A DNA stretch of 64,000 nt from Capsicum annuum (Eukaryota > Streptophyta > Magnoliopsida > Solanales > Solanaceae). Below, in pieces: positions 59,037 through 64,000 of the stretch. The position numbers were made by a program, and so were the translations under genes. The stretch spans positions 131,523,485 through 131,587,484 of the forward strand of contig NC_061118.1 of NCBI RefSeq assembly GCF_002878395.1, written 5' to 3'. Below the pieces are notes generated by a model, which was given only the letters and a program-made list of their open reading frames with translations, was not told the origin of the DNA and did no database searches. Every line of letters starts with the position of its first letter. The stretch's first letter is position 1.

Positions 59037-60755
59037 ATATCTCCCCCTTAAGAATATTCATCCTCGAATAAGACTGACTAAGAGGGAAGAAAAGATAAAC
59101 TGACGTACATACTGAACATGAACAACTGAAACATGATTCCATGACTGACATGATCAATAAACTGAATATATCATACTGAACATGCATATGTGATGCATGG
59201 TTAACTGGTTCATGAATGTATGACTGAATATGCAATGGTAATTGATACCAAGTTTATCATGAAAATCTTAGCATGAAACTGGATAAGTTCAAGGGACACT
59301 GTTTCCTTAAATTAAAAATGCTAATGAGCCTGAAATTAATTACTAGATATGCACGAGCAGAAACACGTGAATGTAACTGAGTCTGGAACGTGATACATAA
59401 GCTGCATATCATGATCAGCACTGAATACCTTGAATACGTGGCTTACAGTTGAGGTCGGAGTTTGAGGGTCAACTTATAAGTACCCCCTTACTCCAAACTG
59501 AATTTATTACAAGAAGAGATAATGGCATGTTTTATGTCATGAGAGTTTGGGGAATTGTCGTGTATCTCCACCTTGGGACACCAGGTCTCTCAAAGAATAC
59601 TGATTTTGCTGAGATACTGAGAAAAACTAGGGCGATGCACAAGGCACCTATGAACTGAATCGTGGCTAGACATTCGGGATCTGAAGCTAAGACAAAGTGA
59701 TTAGACCTTACGCACTGCAACTGAGACTACTAAAAAGATTTACGTGGGTGCTGAGCACGAATGCATAAATATATACTAACTTTATCTGATTAAGTGAATA
59801 ACTTATATCTAAATATTAGGCGTGTAAGACTAAACTGTACTTAGTTTGGATAGCTGGACTGAGACTATAGGTTATTATACATAGGAGGCAATGACTGACT
59901 AGGAAACATGAGGTAACTGAGCATGAGAGAGGGAAAACTGTATTACCTTAGGAACACAAGACCAGGCATTTAATCATAATTCAAAAACATTCTGTAAACT
60001 GAGGTACTGTAATACTAATAACTGAGTAACTGATGGCCATATGCTATGGTCGGGTAATCTTGAAACTAGACTGAGTTTCTAATCTGACTACTGGACTAGG
60101 AATGGACTGAGATTATAGCTAAGACGGTAATTGAGACTGTAATCGTAACTAAGATTATAACTAAGACTGAATGTTGGTTTTCTATAACTTAGGGTTAGAC
60201 TGGTACGAGAGTACTAAATTCTGATGGCTAAGTAACTGATAGTTGAAAGCCATGGTTCTGTAGGACTATGTGAGTCATTTACTAAATATTAACTACTGAA
60301 CTTACACTGTAACTGAGGCCTGCAGGATAGAACATTAACACTACAAATTCACCAATGAATCTAAACTAAGGGTATACGTGGCATAATCTGTGTTTGACTG
60401 AACACTAGGAGTGAAGTTATGAATCATTGGGCTAAGCATACTGTAAAACAAGACATGAGTGCATAAGTCATGAGCTGCACGAACTGGGGTTGGAATTTTT
60501 GAATTCGTAGAACATGATCTGCAACATTGGATGAACTTGAACTCCTCATATGAGGAACTTGAAAAACATACTATTCTATGAAAAGCACATGGATATAAGT
60601 TGTATTCGTGGGACTAAAATGGAAAGTATGCATAAGTATCGTGATGGTTGAAGTACAAAACTTTGTACTGGGATAGGAATGGGTCGAGAATCATCTTTTC
60701 TTATAGATTTCCCACACATACTGGTATTACTACTGCAACCTGAAGGCCTGACTTT
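59037..60755 (-). other. Element E non-coding internal region replacing pol
   Basis: The last about 250 bases before the LTR match in style the sequence between chromodomain and LTR in A and C, including the attcgaggatgaat word near 59060. The rest, about 1.4 kb, is not recognised and has no pol motif in any frame. The short frame at 59449-59658 has no family resemblance. Confidence 0.6.
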
Positions 60756-62158
60756 CAAAGATTTCATAACCGGACAGTTCTTGTACACCTGTCGGGCTGT
60801 GTTAGACTGACTTACTGGGGTGGGGACTGGGAAAAGGTCCTGTTAATATTTGGTCTGACCTTAAAGTTGACTGCTATGCAAAGAGTTACAAAAGAAAAAA
60901 GAAGCTCCTAAATCTGAAGAAACGTGAACATGTAAATGAGGGATCTGTAACATACCAGTGGCTGCATCAGGAGGACCTTTCTGATTCTATCAGGACTGAA
61001 GTGCATAGAGTTTGTTTGGGCGTTGCCTACTGATACCGCTGGAATTGGCACCCTGCTGATTCAGGGGACCGAACTGAGTTGAAGGATGATCGTGCTTACT
61101 TCTAGGGCCAGGCCTAGGAAAATCTCGGACCTTGTGACCTGTCTCGCCACATCTAAAACACATATCACTACCGGCTCTACATATACCCTCATGATGCTTA
61201 CCACACTCTTCACAAAGTGGATGAGTAAAAACTCTGCTCTCATTACCCTGGGCCTTGGAACTTGGTTCCTCATATCTACGGTTATTTTTTAACTTTGTTA
61301 CTGGTGCACTAGTTGAAGATGGAACTGGGGCTAAAAACTTCCATCTATGCTAAGAATGGTTACCACCCTGCGACCCTGGCTGAGAAAAACTATAACTACC
61401 AGTTCTGGCCCTCTTATTTTCCCTCTCCTTCTTCTTAATTTTCTGCTTCTCAATATTTTTAGCATGGACCATAAGACTAGATATATCCATCTCCTTAATC
61501 AACATCGCAGTCCTGCACTCCTTAACCACTCTTCCCGATATCCCAGACACAAACTTATTCATTCTAGATCTACTGTCTGCTACTACATGAGGAGTGTATC
61601 TGGCTAACTGAGCAACCTTGAAGGAGTTTTCTTTTACGTTCATGCTACCTTGTCTGAGGTTGATGAATTCTAACACTTTAGCTTTTTTCTGCTCTAGGAA
61701 AAAGAATTTACCTAAGAAAGTCGTAGCAAACTCTTCCCATTTTATGAGCTCTGTATCTGCACCCCTATCTACCTTCTACTGCTTAAACCATGTATGGGTT
61801 ACATTTTGTAGCAGATAGACGGCTAACTCTGCACTCTCACTGGAAGTCACTCCCATGATATCTGTGACTTTCTAAACCTAGTTGAGGAACTCCTGTGGAT
61901 CCTCTTCATACTTAGAATTAGAGAATAAGGAAGGATTCATTCGGGTGAAGTCCTGAATCCTGGATACAGCAGAATTGGCTACTGGGTTGGCCAGAATAGC
62001 AGTTGGCCGGTCATTCTAAGCTGTGAATGAATTAGCAGAGTAGTGAATGCAGTTCTGAATTTTGCATGAGAGACGTGCTCATCTATAGGATCTGCCTAGA
62101 CGGGCTGAGGTGCTGACTGATTCCTTGTTCCTCTTTCGTTAGCCCTTTTGGGAGACAT
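60756..62158 (-). pseudogene. Element E gag and start of protease
   Basis: Gag begins MSPKRANERG at 62158. The capsid part is readable (LEFINLRQGSMNVKE, then RMNKFVSGISGRVVKEC, 61480-61676). It is followed by a basic stretch (KKKERENKRARTGS), a zinc knuckle (about 61130-61190, last cysteine lost) and the LYALQS end near 60990. The protease start follows with SSDLGAS (about 60890-60910) and VYKNCPVMKS near 60760-60790, where family resemblance stops. A 108-codon open part (61350-61676) is the longest intact piece. Confidence 0.85.
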
Positions 62159-62365
62159 GTTCTATAAACTGAAGAGAAGAAGGGATTAAACTGAGAGTTT
62201 GACTGGAGCTCATGCTCACTCGTATGACATGAATACTGAAAGAAAGGAAACTGTTCCTAAAATATCTCATAGCCTCTTATAAATAAGTGTGGTGCATAAC
62301 ACACCCATGTACAAGACTCTACTAGATGTGCCTTTTCAGACTTCCTAAGACGTTGTTGAACCTTA

Positions 62366-62378
62366 GTCTCCGATGCCA
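62366..62378 (-). other. Element E primer binding site, decayed
   Basis: The minus strand reads tggcatcggagac, four bases from the LTR, corresponding to tggtatcagagc with substitutions. The leader that follows (gtcttgtacatgggtgtgtt, about 62300) matches the leaders of A and C. Confidence 0.75.
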
Positions 62379-62382
62379 AGTT

Positions 62383-64000
62383 TGTAACGACACAAATCTA
62401 GTACGTGGAATGCTACACGGTGCTCATAATCCTGAAGGACCACAAGCCAACCCATGACTGATATTTGTAACTGAGCCTTGAATAATAATGGTAATATCAT
62501 AAATAAAGAAAACATGTACTGAAAGGCCATAAGGTTTAATACTGATATATAAATGAAAATATGGTATAACAATACCAAAATAACTGAAATAACTATAGTC
62601 TGAAAGCCTCTAAAATTGAACTGTCTAAATAAGAAGTTGATGTGATAATCCCCCAACTAACCCCATTTGCTAAAATAAACTAAGTAATGAAAGAATGAAA
62701 TAATCAAATAATAACATCCTCGAATGATGAGGACTCACTGCTGACTCTAACTGTTGAAACTAGAATACTACTGATACTCTAGAGTGCGTGCATCTGAACC
62801 TATGGTATAAAACATCATAGCGTAAATGTGTCAGTATGATTGAATGTACTGGTATGCAAGTGAGGTAGGCTGAGTACAATGGTTCATATGCATTAACAAT
62901 ACTAACCGATTGAATAATATGAATGTGAAAATACATGCATGAATACATAACTATATCTGAGATCGTGATAACACTAACTCATGAATTCTGATAATGTGGA
63001 TTTACTGATATCTAGGTACTAATACTGGGATACTGAAAGACTAAGTCTATTGAGTATGAGGAACTGATGTCATATTACTGATAAAGAAATGATTGTTTCT
63101 GATAGTTTTGATTATGAAGAACTAATCTGATTGACTGTATCTGACAGTCCTGAAATCTGAATACTGGTAATATGAACTTTGTATAATTAATATACTATTA
63201 ACTGGGTGACTATGTCTGACAGTCCTGATTCTGATGGAACTAGCTGAGTATCTAACAGTCTTGAAAATGTAGAACTAAACTGAGTTCTATTACTGAGACT
63301 GGATCCGAAACTAAGACCGTGGGAGGTAATCATCTAACCGACATGCCCAAAACTGAATTGGTGGAGTCCAACTTGTAACCCCAGTTGGAAAGGTATCAGT
63401 ATCGTACCACGAGTAAAGACAAGTTATGAGTAAACCCTCTCTAACAGGAAGTTCTTCCTTCAACCCCTTCTAGTAGGAAAACTCAAATGAGGTGTCTAAT
63501 CCCTAAACTCATAGGGTATATCTCAACCTACACTGGCTACGTAGTTCTAGAATGCAAGGATTACTTTTAAGGATCACACCCTCTACTGGCTAACAGATGA
63601 GTCCCCATCCTTGGGTTCACTCGATGTTGAATCCTACTCCCAACTAAAGAGATAATGAACTGATTTAAACTGAACTAAACTGTTACTGATAGTATCTTTT
63701 AGTTGATTTGAACAGAGTTCACTAAATTCCATTGACTGATGGAATACTACTAAGATCAAATAACTAACTGAAATTACTGAGATTACTGAGTTTTCCTGAG
63801 TTATGTAACTGACTGAATTATAATGATCATGGCTTAAATAGGAGTATCATAAAAATTGACACTGGCTCTAGGCACACAGCTAAATTATCGGGTACAATTA
63901 CCCCCAGGACTCGATAGCATGAAACTGATAAGACTTGACACTTCGTGAACGCATAACCAATATCAACAAATCCTAATACAATAAGTTGGGGATTTCATGA
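62383..64000 (-). repeat. Element E 5' LTR, cut by window end
   Basis: The minus-strand end of the LTR, matching 56279 onward at what looks like roughly nine bases in ten, with small indels. It continues beyond the window. Confidence 0.9.

Larger units (their letters stand above)
56279..64000 (-). mobile_element. Gypsy element E, gag plus partial protease only
   Basis: On the minus strand: 5' LTR (62383 to beyond 64000), primer binding site, gag, the first part of protease, then about 1.7 kb with no coding signal, polypurine tract and 3' LTR (56279-59036). Reverse transcriptase, RNase H, integrase and chromodomain are missing. LTR and gag relate it to elements A and C. It was inserted in pararetrovirus fragment 2; the probable duplication (atttt, 56274-56278) cannot be confirmed because the other end is outside the window. 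Confidence 0.85.

Noticed and set aside
59449..59658. Plus-strand 69-codon frame as a gene inside element E
   Set aside because: No family resemblance, no start context or conservation evidence, and it lies on the strand opposite to the element's transcription.
61086..61607. Plus-strand frames opposite element E gag
   Set aside because: The minus strand holds the gag motifs, and the plus-strand frames have no family resemblance.
1..64000. A new defence, toxin or metabolic gene system
   Set aside because: Both strands were read for clustered genes. Everything recognisable belongs to retrotransposons, a LINE, a SINE or pararetrovirus fragments, and nothing supports an additional system.

Overview
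This is plant nuclear DNA: AT-rich, intergenic, and made almost entirely of transposable elements inserted into one another, plus fragments of two integrated plant pararetroviruses. The organism is most likely a member of the Solanaceae. The supporting evidence is a tRNA-derived SINE that resembles the TS/SolS type, an RTE-type LINE ending in a TTG tail, a pararetrovirus fragment with the gene order and protein character of solendo-/cavemoviruses, and LTR families of a type I associate with nightshade genomes. The species cannot be fixed from the sequence alone. I found no complete host protein-coding gene, no tRNA or rRNA gene and no CRISPR array.

Layout, left to right. 1-4158 is a short Ty3/gypsy-like element without coding capacity; its 5' LTR is cut by the window edge. 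It sits inside the 3' part of an Athila-type gypsy element on the minus strand (4159-~7680), which keeps broken gag and protease and its primer binding site. Next comes a minus-strand pararetrovirus fragment (~7690-12134): a pol frame with a single in-frame stop, an intact downstream gene that I read as the inclusion-body/transactivator protein, and the viral promoter. It is interrupted by a 100-N assembly gap whose two flanks are near-identical.

12140-37624 is a three-level nest. Chromovirus-like gypsy element A carries element B (20686-36048, a non-autonomous relative of Athila) in its 3' LTR. B carries gypsy element C (21191-30533) in its 5' LTR. The B and C insertions each have an exact 5-bp target-site duplication and A has a 4/5 match, so the order of events (A, then B, then C) can be read directly.

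37625-42755 holds an old repeat split by a 2.3-kb solo LTR, some low-copy-looking sequence and a SINE with a perfect 18-bp target duplication. 42756-47106 is a degraded Ty1/copia element split by a 5'-truncated LINE. 47107-~52005 is a 5'-truncated minus-strand gypsy element (D). 52005-53285 is unassigned and contains a promoter-plus-first-exon-like stretch on the minus strand. 53285-56278 is a second, different pararetrovirus fragment on the plus strand (movement protein, then coat protein). 56279-64000 is a minus-strand gypsy element (E) that keeps gag and part of protease but has lost the rest of pol; its 5' LTR runs off the window.

Almost every reading frame is broken by stops or frameshifts, so nearly all coding calls are pseudogenes. 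The exception is the viral downstream gene at 8856-9992. The genes do not form a working pathway; what the window mainly records is insertion history.
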